Source of the DNA: an uncultured Clostridia bacterium
GTDB taxonomy: Bacteria > Bacillota > Clostridia > UBA1381
DNA length: 64,000 nt
Assembly: GCA_944390495.1 (NCBI GenBank)
Contig: CALXQE010000025.1
Location: 1-64,000 of the forward strand
Direction of reading: 5' to 3'
In this document: one piece after another, positions 15,795 to 24,445 of the stretch
Position numbering within the stretch: the first letter of the stretch is position 1
Layout of the letters: every line of letters starts with the position of its first letter
Notes under the pieces: generated by a model
Seen by the model: only the letters and a program-made list of their open reading frames with translations
What the model was told of the DNA's origin: nothing
The model's database searches: none
Program-made: the position numbers and the translations under genes

Positions 15795-16613
15795 TTAGGC
15801 TGTTTTATGAACATAAATAGCCTTTTTCTTGTTGTTTAGCACAAATGCGTCGTAATACACTCTGCCCTCAACAAGCCAGCCGTTTATACCGGGAGGGTTA
15901 TCGTGGATTTTATACTCTGAAAGTTTAACCGGTGCCACAGTTGCAATCTTGTGGGTAATGATAAACGAGGTATTTTCAGGCAAGTAACTGTCAGGTACTA
16001 CAATAATTGAAATACCGTCTACCTCTCCGATTTTACCCTTTATTAGTGTCTGCTGTGACAGGTCAGACTGTCTGATAAAGTTCGGATCAAGTTTAATAAG
16101 TTTGTAGTAAGCCGCTGACACATAAGCTACTCTGCCGCTTTCCGGTACTTTGCCGTTAGTAAGTGCAACTGTACCGTCAAGAAGTACCTCATAGGCATTG
16201 TCCTTTGTTACGGCTAATGTTGCAGTCGTTCCTGCTTCTGCCGCCATTTTAGAAAGACGGTAAATGTCAAGTTCAGGAATTATCACCTCATCAATCTGTC
16301 TTTGAAGTGCCGCACCTGCACTATTTGACATCTGTGTATCGTTATAGTTACCTCTGTCAATGGTGAATGTAAAGCTTCTGTCCTGTGAAAGAGTAAGCTC
16401 CTGTACTGTGTTTTCAAGCTCTGCCGGTGTGCCGTATCTGTTTGCACCTGTTCTTTGATAATTATTCATTTCTGCGGTAGGCAGACTGTAAACATTTACC
16501 GTCTTTGTACCGATAAAATCATAATCGTTGTTAATTGCAGGATTGGTAACCGCTCCTATTTTAAAGCGTTCATCAATCTTCTGTGCATATTTACTTGCAT
16601 AGTTAATCGCCAT
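15795..16613 (-). CDS. Major capsid protein
   Basis: A 272-residue protein right after the DUF4355 scaffold gene. The sequence begins INYASKYAQKIDERFKIG, has a conserved KTVNVYSLPTAEMNNY stretch and ends in INGWLVEGRVYYDAFVLNNKKKAIYVH, which is the pattern of the HK97-fold capsid proteins found beside DUF4355 scaffolds in Clostridia phages. It forms the icosahedral shell. Strong AGGAATGATT site. No decoration protein gene is visible next to it. Confidence 0.85.
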   Translation of the reverse strand: MAINYASKYAQKIDERFKIGAVTNPAINNDYDFIGTKTVNVYSLPTAEMNNYQRTGANRYGTPAELENTVQELTLSQDRSFTFTIDRGNYNDTQMSNSAGAALQRQIDEVIIPELDIYRLSKMAAEAGTTATLAVTKDNAYEVLLDGTVALTNGKVPESGRVAYVSAAYYKLIKLDPNFIRQSDLSQQTLIKGKIGEVDGISIIVVPDSYLPENTSFIITHKIATVAPVKLSEYKIHDNPPGINGWLVEGRVYYDAFVLNNKKKAIYVHKTA

Positions 16614-16628
16614 TTAAAATCATTCCTT

Positions 16629-17261
16629 TCATATTCCGCTAAATCCCTGTAAAAAAGGATCGCTCTCGTCCTGTTTTGTCTTAGTCGGCGGCGTCGCTCC
16701 CTTGAGCCTTTCTGTTACGGCATTTTCTACCGCCTTTGAAAATACCGCTTTAAATGTTTCGATATTTTTCTTTGTTTTCTCTGCGTCAGAACCTGTAAGC
16801 ATTTCGGACATCTCAACGGGTAACTTTTCAGATGCAAGCTGTTTTGTACATTCAAATTCAAGTCTTTCCCTGTTGTACTTTGCTTCCCTTTCCTCAAAGT
16901 CCTTTACTCTTTTATTAAATTCCTCATTTTCTCTCTCCTCTGCTGACATCTTCGCAAGTCTTGCAGCCTCGTCTTTTTCTTTTTGTAGTTTTTCGTTGTA
17001 TTCTTTTTCCCATTTTGCCCTTGCATTTTCCAATGCGGAATTTACACGCTTATCAGCTTCAGCAGTCAAAGCCTTGTTAAAGTCCTCTTGTGTGTAAGTC
17101 TTGATTACCTCTTGCCCCATCTGATTGCCGTTCTGCATTGCTGCACCATTTGTCTGTACACTTGTGCCGTTCGCACCATTTGTCTGTACACTTGTAGTCT
17201 GTCCATCTGTGCCGTTTGCCCCACTTACTTGGCCCCCTGACATTGCGTTCACGTTATCCAT
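16629..17261 (-). CDS. Scaffold protein (DUF4355)
   Basis: A 210-residue protein. Residues 1-48 are Asn/Gly/Thr/Gln-rich with a short repeated TSVQTNGANG unit; 55-155 are a long charged coiled coil (KWEKEYNEKLQKEKDEAARLA); and the last 50 residues contain a KLPVEMSEMLTGSDAEKTKKNI motif and a conserved DPFLQGF end. This is the DUF4355 (PF14265) scaffold family, which guides capsid assembly and is lost from the mature head. It lies directly before the capsid gene. Confidence 0.85.
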   Translation of the reverse strand: MDNVNAMSGGQVSGANGTDGQTTSVQTNGANGTSVQTNGAAMQNGNQMGQEVIKTYTQEDFNKALTAEADKRVNSALENARAKWEKEYNEKLQKEKDEAARLAKMSAEERENEEFNKRVKDFEEREAKYNRERLEFECTKQLASEKLPVEMSEMLTGSDAEKTKKNIETFKAVFSKAVENAVTERLKGATPPTKTKQDESDPFLQGFSGI

Positions 17262-17289
17262 AAGTCTTACTCTCCTTTTAAAAATTTGT

Positions 17290-17320
17290 ATAAAAATAAG
17301 ACGTATAACCCCACGTCTTA
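17290..17320 (-). terminator. Intrinsic terminator upstream of the scaffold gene
   Basis: Minus strand stem AAGACGT/ACGTCTT (17298-17304 and 17313-17319) with loop ATAACCCC on the plus strand, followed by ATTTTTAT. Together with 17402-17430 it brackets about 80 bases with no normal gene. Partial termination here would set the ratio of portal to capsid transcripts. Confidence 0.7.
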
Positions 17321-17401
17321 AAGGGAGATACTTAGATCACCTTACCTTTCTTCTATGTGTATTTAGTGACTATTACCACATTATCACCACCTTTCACTGC
17401 A
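17321..17401 (-). other. Unexplained 80-base segment between two terminators
   Basis: On the minus strand it carries an AAAGGTGGTGAT ribosome-site-like stretch followed by only tiny reading frames (ATG-TGG-TAA, or GTG with eight codons). A second AGAAAGGTAAGGTGAT site lies further down. It is too well supplied with ribosome sites to be random, but no protein can be supported. Confidence 0.35.
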
Positions 17402-17430
17402 TTAAAAAAGCACGTTTTAAAACGTGCTTA
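17402..17430 (-). terminator. Palindromic terminator overlapping the stop of the 64-residue gene
   Basis: A perfect 22-base palindrome (AAGCACGTTTT/AAAACGTGCTT, 17408-17429) followed on the minus strand by TTTTTT. It includes the stop codon of the 17428-17622 gene. Confidence 0.8.
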
Positions 17431-17622
17431 TTCTTCAACGATTTCCCATCTACCTCCGGGACTTGAACCATCAAGCGGTCTTGGATTTATTCGTGAATAC
17501 AAATAATCCTCTCCGCTGTCATCTATGACTCTGTAAAAATCCCCCTCGTCAGTTGCTTCGTATATTTTACCGTTTGTAAGGCTGTCAACTCCAAAACTTT
17601 CACCTATATATTTTAATTTCAT
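17428..17622 (-). CDS. Small conserved phage protein, SH3-like, function unknown
   Basis: A 64-residue protein (MKLKYIGESFGVDSLTNGKIYEA, then YRVIDDSGEDYLYS and a GGRWEIVEE end). The pattern of short strands is that of a small beta-barrel. I have seen similar short proteins in head modules of clostridial prophages, but no function is assigned. Its start overlaps the stop of the head morphogenesis gene by 4 bases. Confidence 0.65.
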   Translation of the reverse strand: MKLKYIGESFGVDSLTNGKIYEATDEGDFYRVIDDSGEDYLYSRINPRPLDGSSPGGRWEIVEE

Positions 17623-19127
17623 TTTTTATCACCTCTATGCTTCAATTTCGCGTCATACTGTACACCGTTAAGCTCATACCAATGTACGTCAAATTCATAC
17701 TTTGCACTTACTATTTTCCCTGCTTGTTTTTTCCATTCTCCGGGATTTCCGCCGTAATTATCTATCAATCTTTGTTCTACTCTTATTGCTGTCTTATGAC
17801 CATTACCGGCTATTGTTGTAACTTTATTTATAATTGTTTTACTCGGGATAAAATCTTTTTCACCGTTTGGCAAGATATAATCAAGCCTATTTTGCAAATA
17901 CGGATTTAAAGTATAATCGTATAATTCTTTTATGCTCGCCCACTTCTCTTTATCATTATACTTCGTATTTTGCCATTTGTCAAATGAACGTCCGACTACT
18001 TTCGTACCTAAAACATTTTTATACTTCTCATACTGCACCTTATCAGCTGCCTTGTTACTGTCCTTTTTCCTTGCAATATCAAGGGCGTTTTTCTCCTCTG
18101 TTGTAAGTCCATTTATCCAGTCATTATACGTTAAACTGCCGTCAACAATTTCATTTTTACCTGTAAGCGGATTTCTTGCACGCCTTCCTTTATAGTCCAT
18201 ATTAACCGTTGTTGTACACCTGCATCTTGGGTGCATTGTAGGGAAGTTTACACCTTCCTTTGCCTCGCCCCTTTTAAACACCATTCCGTCAAGGGGCTGA
18301 CAACGACTGCACGTCTTATAATCAAGTGTTGCAAGGTACTTATATTCCTCTATACCTAAATCCTTATAAGCCTTTAAATCAGCCTGTGCATGAATATGTG
18401 CCGTTTCAGTGCGTACAAGTGTTGTTGCGTGGTACTTTTCTGCCTCGAACAGGTCCGCAAGTTTCCTTGATGTTTTAGTGTTTGATTCGCCGGTCATAAG
18501 TGCTTTTGTTATAAGCTCCTGGGACTTAGCCGCCAATCTGTCAGTATCTTCCCATATCCTTTCGGAAAATCGTTTACCATGCCACTTTGCCCCAACAGCT
18601 TCATCTATTGCTCTGTCATTTAGAATAGAAAAGTTAATACCCACGTCAAGTCCCTTTGCCGTATCGTCCACAAGTCCGTAGTAGCTTTCTTTGTATGTAT
18701 TTTTAAGGGACTTTTCAAGTGCCTTTGTTTCCTCTGAAGCAAGCTTTTTAATGTGGGAATATATAACCGTGCTGGTAGCCTTATACCGCTCAATTCTTGA
18801 CGCATACGCACGCACCGACAAGCCGTCACGTTGTATGTACTCTAAAATATCCGCCCTTGCTTTATCGTTCGGTGCCGTTTGGAGTGCTATGATTAAATTC
18901 TTTAGGTTTTCTTCCTGCTGTGATTCTGTCAGAAAATACTCCGCCGTTTCGTTATCTATGCCGAACCTACGCTGAAAGTTTGATTTTATTGTTTTAATCT
19001 CTGCTTCAATATCTTCAAGTGCCTCGTTATACAGCTTTAAAATTTGCTCAGTCGTTACGACAGCACCTTCTTCTATCATAACAGCACGCTTTAAAGCTGC
19101 ATCTTCCCAATACTTTTCACTATCCAT
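17619..19127 (-). CDS. Head morphogenesis protein (SPP1 gp7/Mu gpF family) with unusual C-terminal domain
   Basis: A 502-residue protein. Residues 1-190 are helical, and about 190-310 match the Phage_Mu_F domain: ARTETAHIHAQADL-like LVRTETAHIHAQADLKAYK, then a YKTCSRCQPLDGMVF and HPRCRCTTTV cysteine pattern. This minor capsid protein joins the portal during DNA packaging and ejection. The last 130 residues are extra: NGHKTAIRVEQRLI, GEWKKQAGKIVS, YEFDVHWYELNGVQYDAKLKHR. They look like a small alpha/beta enzyme or toxin-like domain of the kind fused to minor head proteins; no catalytic residues can be assigned. Confidence 0.82.
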   Translation of the reverse strand: MDSEKYWEDAALKRAVMIEEGAVVTTEQILKLYNEALEDIEAEIKTIKSNFQRRFGIDNETAEYFLTESQQEENLKNLIIALQTAPNDKARADILEYIQRDGLSVRAYASRIERYKATSTVIYSHIKKLASEETKALEKSLKNTYKESYYGLVDDTAKGLDVGINFSILNDRAIDEAVGAKWHGKRFSERIWEDTDRLAAKSQELITKALMTGESNTKTSRKLADLFEAEKYHATTLVRTETAHIHAQADLKAYKDLGIEEYKYLATLDYKTCSRCQPLDGMVFKRGEAKEGVNFPTMHPRCRCTTTVNMDYKGRRARNPLTGKNEIVDGSLTYNDWINGLTTEEKNALDIARKKDSNKAADKVQYEKYKNVLGTKVVGRSFDKWQNTKYNDKEKWASIKELYDYTLNPYLQNRLDYILPNGEKDFIPSKTIINKVTTIAGNGHKTAIRVEQRLIDNYGGNPGEWKKQAGKIVSAKYEFDVHWYELNGVQYDAKLKHRGDKK

Positions 19128-19461
19128 TTATTGCGTCCTTTATTATATCTATAACATCGTCTTCCTTGTTTTTAAGTGACGGTACAAGGTACGGCTGCGG
19201 TGCCATCTTATACGTTCCAAACTCAACATACATTGCATATTCTTTGTTTGTACCTATGTCACACGTTAAACCGTCGGGCTGTGAAGTAATAGACTGCCTA
19301 AGCTCACCTGTGTCAACAGGACATAGTGCCTTTGCCTCGCCCTCAACTTCTTTGCCGCCCAGTGCTATTCCCCTTTCGGCTCTTGCTATAATTTCTCCTG
19401 CCTTTTCTTCAAGGGAGGATATTACTCCGTCAAGTCCGTCAAATGTGATATTCACTGCCAC
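19120..19461 (-). CDS. HK97 gp10-family phage protein
   Basis: A 113-residue protein with the PF04883 pattern: an N-terminal helix (GLDGVISSLEEKAGEIIARAERGI), VEGEAKALCPVDTGELRQSI, a YAMYVEFGT segment and the APQPYLVPSL end. These proteins act at the neck between head and tail. The gene is usually found after the connectors; here it lies between portal and head morphogenesis genes, an unusual order. Overlaps both neighbours by 8-10 bases. Confidence 0.85.
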   Translation of the reverse strand: MAVNITFDGLDGVISSLEEKAGEIIARAERGIALGGKEVEGEAKALCPVDTGELRQSITSQPDGLTCDIGTNKEYAMYVEFGTYKMAPQPYLVPSLKNKEDDVIDIIKDAING

Positions 19462-20804
19462 ATTCCCCCTGCCGCCATTTCCTCAACTTCTCTGATACGG
19501 CTTACAGACTTTTCTTCCCGTTCCTTTGAAAGCTTTTCGTTTTCCTCTTTCGGATCGTTTACGAATGACAGCTGTGTAAGAAGTGTTTCGTTCGTAACTA
19601 CTCCTGTAAGGTTTTGTATCATCTGCGACACTTCAAGTTCATTTACGGGAAGATTTCTTGTAAATGCAATATCTATTTTGTGAACCGGTATTTTCTCCAT
19701 ACTTTTTGTAAGTGAAAGGAAGTTTATATAAAGCTCTAAACGTTTTTTAAGCGACTTTGCAAAATAACGTTCTTTATTCTTCGTTGATTGCTCAAAGCCC
19801 ATAAGCTTGTACTTTATCGCTACACCTGAAAGATTACCTGCAAAGGCTTCATCGGAAAGGTCAGGTACTTGACTGAAACGATGTATATCCTCTTTAATGG
19901 AATTTTTAAGTATTTCAATGTCGTTTTCTCTCATAATCTTATCAAGATACCTTGCATCAGCACCTTCATAGCCCATGAGTATTCTTTCCTCACGAAGTTT
20001 TTTCGCTTGCTCGCTGTCAAGGTCTATTCCCGACAAAAACAAAAACGCATCAACAAACTGCTCCTTATCGTTTATACGGTCCGATTGCAGTACGTTGTAT
20101 GCGTCAATTAATGGAATCAGCTGTTCAAAATCACCCTGACCTTCCCTGTTATTTTCATATTCAATTAATGGTACACCGCCGAAATAATGAGGTATTTTAT
20201 TTGTAAGTGTCATTGACTGCCAGTTATCCTGCACACTTTCAAAGGTATATATTGTATAGCTGTCATACACATAACACACAATACCTATACAGTTTCCGTC
20301 AACGTCGTACTTTTTATAGTAGTACACACCGAAAAGCGGTGTTTTTTGTGCCGTTGCCGAATACACAACAAAACAGTTTTCAGCGTCTATCATAACACTT
20401 CTGGGCTTACTGTTTTCATCAGCATATACAAGCTCATATCCCCTTGAGAATATACCCATACTCTTTACTATGTCATTGTCAAGGTTTGCTATGTCCTGGG
20501 TGTCGTATTCATTTATAAGAGGCGTTATATCATAGCCGTCATCTGCTGTATATGTAACCTTATTACCGACCAAATAAGCCGATGACATATCGACAATATA
20601 CTTTGCATGGTTACATACAACTCTGTTGTTTGCCACGCCTTGACTTGAACGCTGTCTGTCTAAAATAACGTGTTTTCCTCTGTAATAGTCGCCAAGACGT
20701 CTGTAACGTCCTTTTTGTTGCATGTGCCTTTCAATAAGCTTTGATAAAAGCGGCATAGACGTTTCGTTTATACCGTCCTTTACAGTGCTTTCATCTATTA
20801 TCAT
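19452..20804 (-). CDS. Portal protein (SPP1 gp6-like)
   Basis: A 450-residue protein of the Phage_prot_Gp6 (PF05133/TIGR01538) family: LIERHMQQKGRYRRLGDYYRGKHVI at the N-terminus, VDMSSAYLVGNKVTY, RGYELVYADENSKP, and the LSGVAIKYKLMGFEQSTKNKERYF motif before the long C-terminal helix. The portal dodecamer is the DNA channel at one capsid vertex and docks the terminase. The start overlaps the terminase stop by 4 bases. Confidence 0.93.
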   Translation of the reverse strand: MIIDESTVKDGINETSMPLLSKLIERHMQQKGRYRRLGDYYRGKHVILDRQRSSQGVANNRVVCNHAKYIVDMSSAYLVGNKVTYTADDGYDITPLINEYDTQDIANLDNDIVKSMGIFSRGYELVYADENSKPRSVMIDAENCFVVYSATAQKTPLFGVYYYKKYDVDGNCIGIVCYVYDSYTIYTFESVQDNWQSMTLTNKIPHYFGGVPLIEYENNREGQGDFEQLIPLIDAYNVLQSDRINDKEQFVDAFLFLSGIDLDSEQAKKLREERILMGYEGADARYLDKIMRENDIEILKNSIKEDIHRFSQVPDLSDEAFAGNLSGVAIKYKLMGFEQSTKNKERYFAKSLKKRLELYINFLSLTKSMEKIPVHKIDIAFTRNLPVNELEVSQMIQNLTGVVTNETLLTQLSFVNDPKEENEKLSKEREEKSVSRIREVEEMAAGGMWQ

Positions 20805-22015
20805 AAATCAAGCTCACTCCTTTTTATAACTCTTGCTTTTCTGTCGCCATAATGAGTGTATATTGCGTACCTAACGCTATCTAAGCAGTCATCATACTGC
20901 TTTATAGGCTCACCTGTTTTCTCATTCCAAGCATACATCTGTATTTCTTCGGAAAACCTAAGTTTTATGCCGTTCGGTCTATATATTTTTAGTGCTTTCA
21001 TTTTAAAACGTCTTGCAACCTGTTCTATCCCCGACAGCACCGATTTATCTGCATTTCTCGCACGCAAACCTTCACGGCGAAAACGCTGTATATGTTCCGG
21101 TCTTGCTGTGTCACAGTAAAACGGTATATCTCCGTAAGTATCCTTTATCGTTTTTCCGATATTAGCCCAATATTCTATTTCCCTGTGCTGTGACGCAAAT
21201 TCCTTTACCAACACAACATCACCGTTGTCCGTTTCGCCGAACACCGTTATCACTCCATAATGCTCATATCCCCAGTCTACCCCCGCAAAAAATGACGTGA
21301 AGTTTAAAGTGTCGATACTTTTAATATATAAATCTTCCGTAAAGTCACGGTACACAATCCCCTCCGCCGTAACCCACCTGCCGTATATGTCCCTGTCAGT
21401 ATACATTCCCGACGGTGTTGCTTTTATAATGCTTTCAACATATTCCTTTGAAAGTGATGTATTATCAAACAGAGTAAAATTAAAAGCACGTATATTTACC
21501 TGCCCGCTGTCAAGCTTTTGTCCGTCTTTATCAATATAATCTACCTTTACACTGTGCATAGGATTTTCAGGATTGGTATCTATGTACACCCTCGCACCTT
21601 CATAAGAACAACGTGATATTACCTCTTTTATGAAGTCGTTATGCAGTGCCGTACCCTCGTTTAAAAATGCTCCTGCCGATGTAAAACCTCTGACTTTTTT
21701 CCATGAGTCGGCATTTGCACCGTCAAAACAATATATTTTATTCCCGAATACTGTTATTGCATTTGTTTTATCAAGTTTTAATTCTTTGCCGAGTATGTTT
21801 TCCATGTCGTCAAGTACATTTCTGCGGATACTCGCTTGTGTAGCACCGCCGAGTATAAACGACAAACCTTTATTTCTATAACGTGCAATATGTCCTAAAA
21901 ATATGTATGTCAATACGTACGTCTTGCCTGAACGCTTCGCCCCTGAACATATTAAAATTTTCGGATTTTCACGCTGTACACATTTAACAATTTCAATTTG
22001 TTTTTTCGTCAGCAT
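20801..22015 (-). CDS. Terminase large subunit (PBSX family)
   Basis: A 404-residue packaging motor. Residues 20-30 hold the Walker A-type motif CSGAKRSGKT and about residue 120 the LNEGTALHND region; the nuclease half contains GVDWGYEHYG and the late Asp residues (YDDCLDSVRYA). This matches TIGR01547. The start ATG 22013-22015 has GAGGTG 8 bases upstream; an earlier ATG at 22030 overlaps that site and is unlikely. It cuts and pumps phage DNA into the capsid together with the small subunit upstream. Confidence 0.93.
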   Translation of the reverse strand: MLTKKQIEIVKCVQRENPKILICSGAKRSGKTYVLTYIFLGHIARYRNKGLSFILGGATQASIRRNVLDDMENILGKELKLDKTNAITVFGNKIYCFDGANADSWKKVRGFTSAGAFLNEGTALHNDFIKEVISRCSYEGARVYIDTNPENPMHSVKVDYIDKDGQKLDSGQVNIRAFNFTLFDNTSLSKEYVESIIKATPSGMYTDRDIYGRWVTAEGIVYRDFTEDLYIKSIDTLNFTSFFAGVDWGYEHYGVITVFGETDNGDVVLVKEFASQHREIEYWANIGKTIKDTYGDIPFYCDTARPEHIQRFRREGLRARNADKSVLSGIEQVARRFKMKALKIYRPNGIKLRFSEEIQMYAWNEKTGEPIKQYDDCLDSVRYAIYTHYGDRKARVIKRSELDL

Positions 22016-22445
22016 TTCCAAACACCTCATTTAGCCTGTCTGCTACCTTATCCTCTGTACTCTGTTCATCTTCCGGAGGATTATCACACCATCCAAAATT
22101 ATTTTTAAGATTGAATATGACACCCGCTGCAATCTGCGGACGAAACAACTGCTCCTCAACGTATGCCTCGACTCTTGCTTTCGCCTTTTTTATCGTGGGA
22201 AAAAACCTTTCATCTTTGCTGTAATTTAAAAGCGTGCGTCTGTCAATATCAAGAAAATATGCAAGTCCTGCCATTGTAAACGGCTTAGTTTGCCATACTA
22301 ACTGCTCACCTGTTCTGTAATCTGTAATTGGATTTCCGTTTTTGTCAAATGCGGGTTCAAAACAACTTTCAAAGTATGCGTCCACCCGCTCCTGCAATGC
22401 TTTATTACTCTTAAATTTCAGCGGTCGTCCGCCTTTGTCTGTCAC
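21993..22445 (-). CDS. Terminase small subunit (DNA-packaging gp3-like)
   Basis: A 150-residue protein: GGRPLKFKSNKALQERVDAYFESCF, then PFTMAGLAYFLDIDRRTLLNY as the helix-turn-helix that recognises the packaging site, and PQIAAGVIFNLKNNFGW near the end, as in PF16677 (GP3_package). The start GTG 22443-22445 has GAGGTG 6 bases upstream; another GTG three codons earlier is less well placed. Its 3' end overlaps the large subunit gene. Confidence 0.85.
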   Translation of the reverse strand: MTDKGGRPLKFKSNKALQERVDAYFESCFEPAFDKNGNPITDYRTGEQLVWQTKPFTMAGLAYFLDIDRRTLLNYSKDERFFPTIKKAKARVEAYVEEQLFRPQIAAGVIFNLKNNFGWCDNPPEDEQSTEDKVADRLNEVFGNADEKTN

Positions 22446-22465
22446 CCTTATCACCTCACTCTTGC

Positions 22466-22497
22466 ATATAAAAACAGACAGCCGTAAAGCTGTCTGC
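22466..22497 (-). terminator. Terminator between the late regulator and terminase genes
   Basis: Minus strand stem GCAGACAGC...GCTGTCTG (22475-22482 and 22489-22496), 6-base loop, then TTTTTAT. It would block early transcripts from entering the late operon unless an antiterminator or late promoter acts. Confidence 0.85.
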
Positions 22498-22640
22498 TAT
22501 GTTTAATTTTTTGAATATCCAAGTCCCCGCCGACCGTTAAATCAAGAGATATTCTTCCCATCACTATCTCAGTGATTCGCCTTTTATAGAAAGGAGGTCA
22601 CGTCCGATTGACGCCCTGTACCTTGTTTCCTTTTGTTTTC
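22498..22640 (-). ncRNA. Candidate structured RNA upstream of the terminase operon
   Basis: On the minus strand a run of hairpins precedes the terminator: CGTC/GACG (22601-22613), CCTTT/AAAGG (22580-22594), ATCACT/AGTGAT (22560-22576) and GAATATC/GATATTC (22513-22519 with 22548-22554), the last enclosing a G-rich loop. The segment has no supported gene, although a 38-codon frame (ATG near 22557) can be read. The hairpin series plus terminator looks like a leader or attenuator RNA controlling late transcription. Confidence 0.45.
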
Positions 22641-22667
22641 ACTATACACTATATCACAGATTATATG

Positions 22668-23084
22668 TTAAATACTATTAACTATTTTAGAAACAGCATT
22701 TAAAGCCTTTGGATGTAAATTATGTACCACATGAACATAGCTGTAATTCATATTGCAAGCAATCTGCTCCCATGTTTGAAAGTTAATATATTTTTCTATA
22801 AGCAGTGTCCTCAGCACTGTATCATCAACCTTGTTTATAGTGCTGAGTATTTCCTGTTTAACCTCATACAGCTCATCAATACGCTTATCTATCAGTTCGG
22901 AATATGCAGCATACCCTATATACTTGTTTTCAGATGTATTTTTTCTGCTTGTCTGTACCCTTTCACTGTCTGTATTGTTTACAGTGTTCGTGGCAGATAA
23001 AAGTGCTTTTTTCTGTTCCTGAATTAGTGCAGTTATTTCTTTGTCAATATTCTGTGCTCTTTTAAGCCATTCTTTTGTTGTCAT
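22668..23084 (-). CDS. DUF1492/ArpU-type sigma-like late transcription regulator
   Basis: A 138-residue protein. The N-terminal 85 residues are helical with an Asn/Thr/Ser-rich linker. The C-terminal 50 (VLRTLLIEKYINFQTWEQIACNMNYSYVHVVHNLHPKALNAV) form a sigma-70 region-4-like helix-turn-helix, as in the DUF1492/ArpU/RinA group that activates late genes in phages of Gram-positive bacteria. It is the last gene before the terminase operon, its usual place. Overlaps the helicase gene by 4 bases. Confidence 0.82.
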   Translation of the reverse strand: MTTKEWLKRAQNIDKEITALIQEQKKALLSATNTVNNTDSERVQTSRKNTSENKYIGYAAYSELIDKRIDELYEVKQEILSTINKVDDTVLRTLLIEKYINFQTWEQIACNMNYSYVHVVHNLHPKALNAVSKIVNSI

Positions 23085-24445
23085 AACCCGCCTCCATACT
23101 TCTCTTTCAAACTATCTAAAAGCTCATTTTGAACATCGCTCTTACTTTGCAGGCTCGTTAATACTCTTGCATCCACCGTACCGTCTGTAATAAGATGATG
23201 TATTATAACAGTATTTTTTTGACCTTGTCTGTACAACCTTGCATTTGCCTGCTGATATAATTCAAGGCTCCAAGTAAGACCGAACCAAACAATAATATTG
23301 CCACCTGTCTGTAAATTCAGCCCGTGACCAGCACCTGCAGGGTGTGCAAGAAGCAATGGTATTTCGCCCTTATTCCATTTTTCTATGTCATTTGCGTCAC
23401 AAAGTTTTTTCGCATTCTTAAATTTTTTCAAAATACGTTCACAATCATGACGATAGCTGTAAAAGCACAATATTGGCTGTCCTTGTGATGTATCCACTAT
23501 TTCCGCAAGTGCATCAAGTTTCTTATCACTTGTTATCGTGTAACTGCCATCATCAAAATACATAGCTCCATTTGCAAATTGCAATAATTTATTAGTCAGT
23601 GCCGCTGCATTAGTAGCCGTAATTTCACCCTGTATAAATTTCATATACTGATCCTTTTCAAATTCCTCATACATTTTAAACTCCGATGTAGACAACTTTA
23701 CATGCTGTACGCTGTCAATACGTTCAGGCATTTCAAGCCAATCCTCAGCCGACATACTTACGCATATATCCGATATTTTATCATATATTGCTTGTTCTGA
23801 TTCTTTTTTAGGCTTATAGCTAAATACCGTAGTCTGATTCCTTTTATCCGGAAGAAAGTATCTTTCACGATAGCCGGTTATTGTCCTTCCTAATCTCTCT
23901 CCGCCATCAAGCAGATATATTTGGCTCCATAAATCGATAAGCCCATTTGGTGCGGGTGTTCCCGTAAGACCCACTACTCGATTAGAACGCGTTATGTACC
24001 TTTTTAGTGCTTTAAACCTTTGTGCTTTAGATGACTTAAAGCTTGACAGTTCATCTATTACAACCATATCGAAATCCCATGAGTCCCCCACACTTGACAG
24101 CTCATTTGTCAGCCACACTACATTTTCACGATTTATAATATATATGTCAGCCTCCTGCATAAGTGCCCTTCGTCTTTGAGATACTGTCCCTAAAACTTTT
24201 GAAATTCGCAATTCTTTTAAATGGTCCCATTTATCTGCTTCTCTGCTCCATGTATCTTCAGCTACCCTTAGTGGTGCTATCACAAGCACCTTACTTATTT
24301 CAAAACGATTATATATTAAATCTTCTATCGCTGTAAGCGTTACAACCGTTTTACCTAATCCCATATCAAGTAAAAGTCCCACCTTAGGAGTATTTAATAT
24401 TTTTTCCAGTGCTATCTGCTGATACTTATGCGGTACATATTTCAT
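23081..24445 (-). CDS. SNF2-type DEAD/DEAH-box helicase
   Basis: A 454-residue helicase. Motifs in order: LLLDMGLGKTVVTL (Walker A, residues 23-36), LVIAPLRVAEDTW (Ia), VVIDELSSFK (motif II as DELS), GLTGTPAPNGLIDLW (III), PILCFYSYRHDCERIL (IV) and YQQANARLYRQGQ (VI). It is the short phage form, common between VRR-NUC and ArpU genes in Clostridia prophages. It likely remodels DNA during phage replication or recombination. Overlaps VRR-NUC by 4 bases. Confidence 0.9.
   Translation of the reverse strand: MKYVPHKYQQIALEKILNTPKVGLLLDMGLGKTVVTLTAIEDLIYNRFEISKVLVIAPLRVAEDTWSREADKWDHLKELRISKVLGTVSQRRRALMQEADIYIINRENVVWLTNELSSVGDSWDFDMVVIDELSSFKSSKAQRFKALKRYITRSNRVVGLTGTPAPNGLIDLWSQIYLLDGGERLGRTITGYRERYFLPDKRNQTTVFSYKPKKESEQAIYDKISDICVSMSAEDWLEMPERIDSVQHVKLSTSEFKMYEEFEKDQYMKFIQGEITATNAAALTNKLLQFANGAMYFDDGSYTITSDKKLDALAEIVDTSQGQPILCFYSYRHDCERILKKFKNAKKLCDANDIEKWNKGEIPLLLAHPAGAGHGLNLQTGGNIIVWFGLTWSLELYQQANARLYRQGQKNTVIIHHLITDGTVDARVLTSLQSKSDVQNELLDSLKEKYGGGL

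Noticed and set aside
22498-22560. A 38-codon leftward peptide gene (ATG near 22557)
   Set aside because: It runs through the terminator stem and overlaps the hairpins; no good ribosome site at proper spacing. Left inside the RNA candidate.
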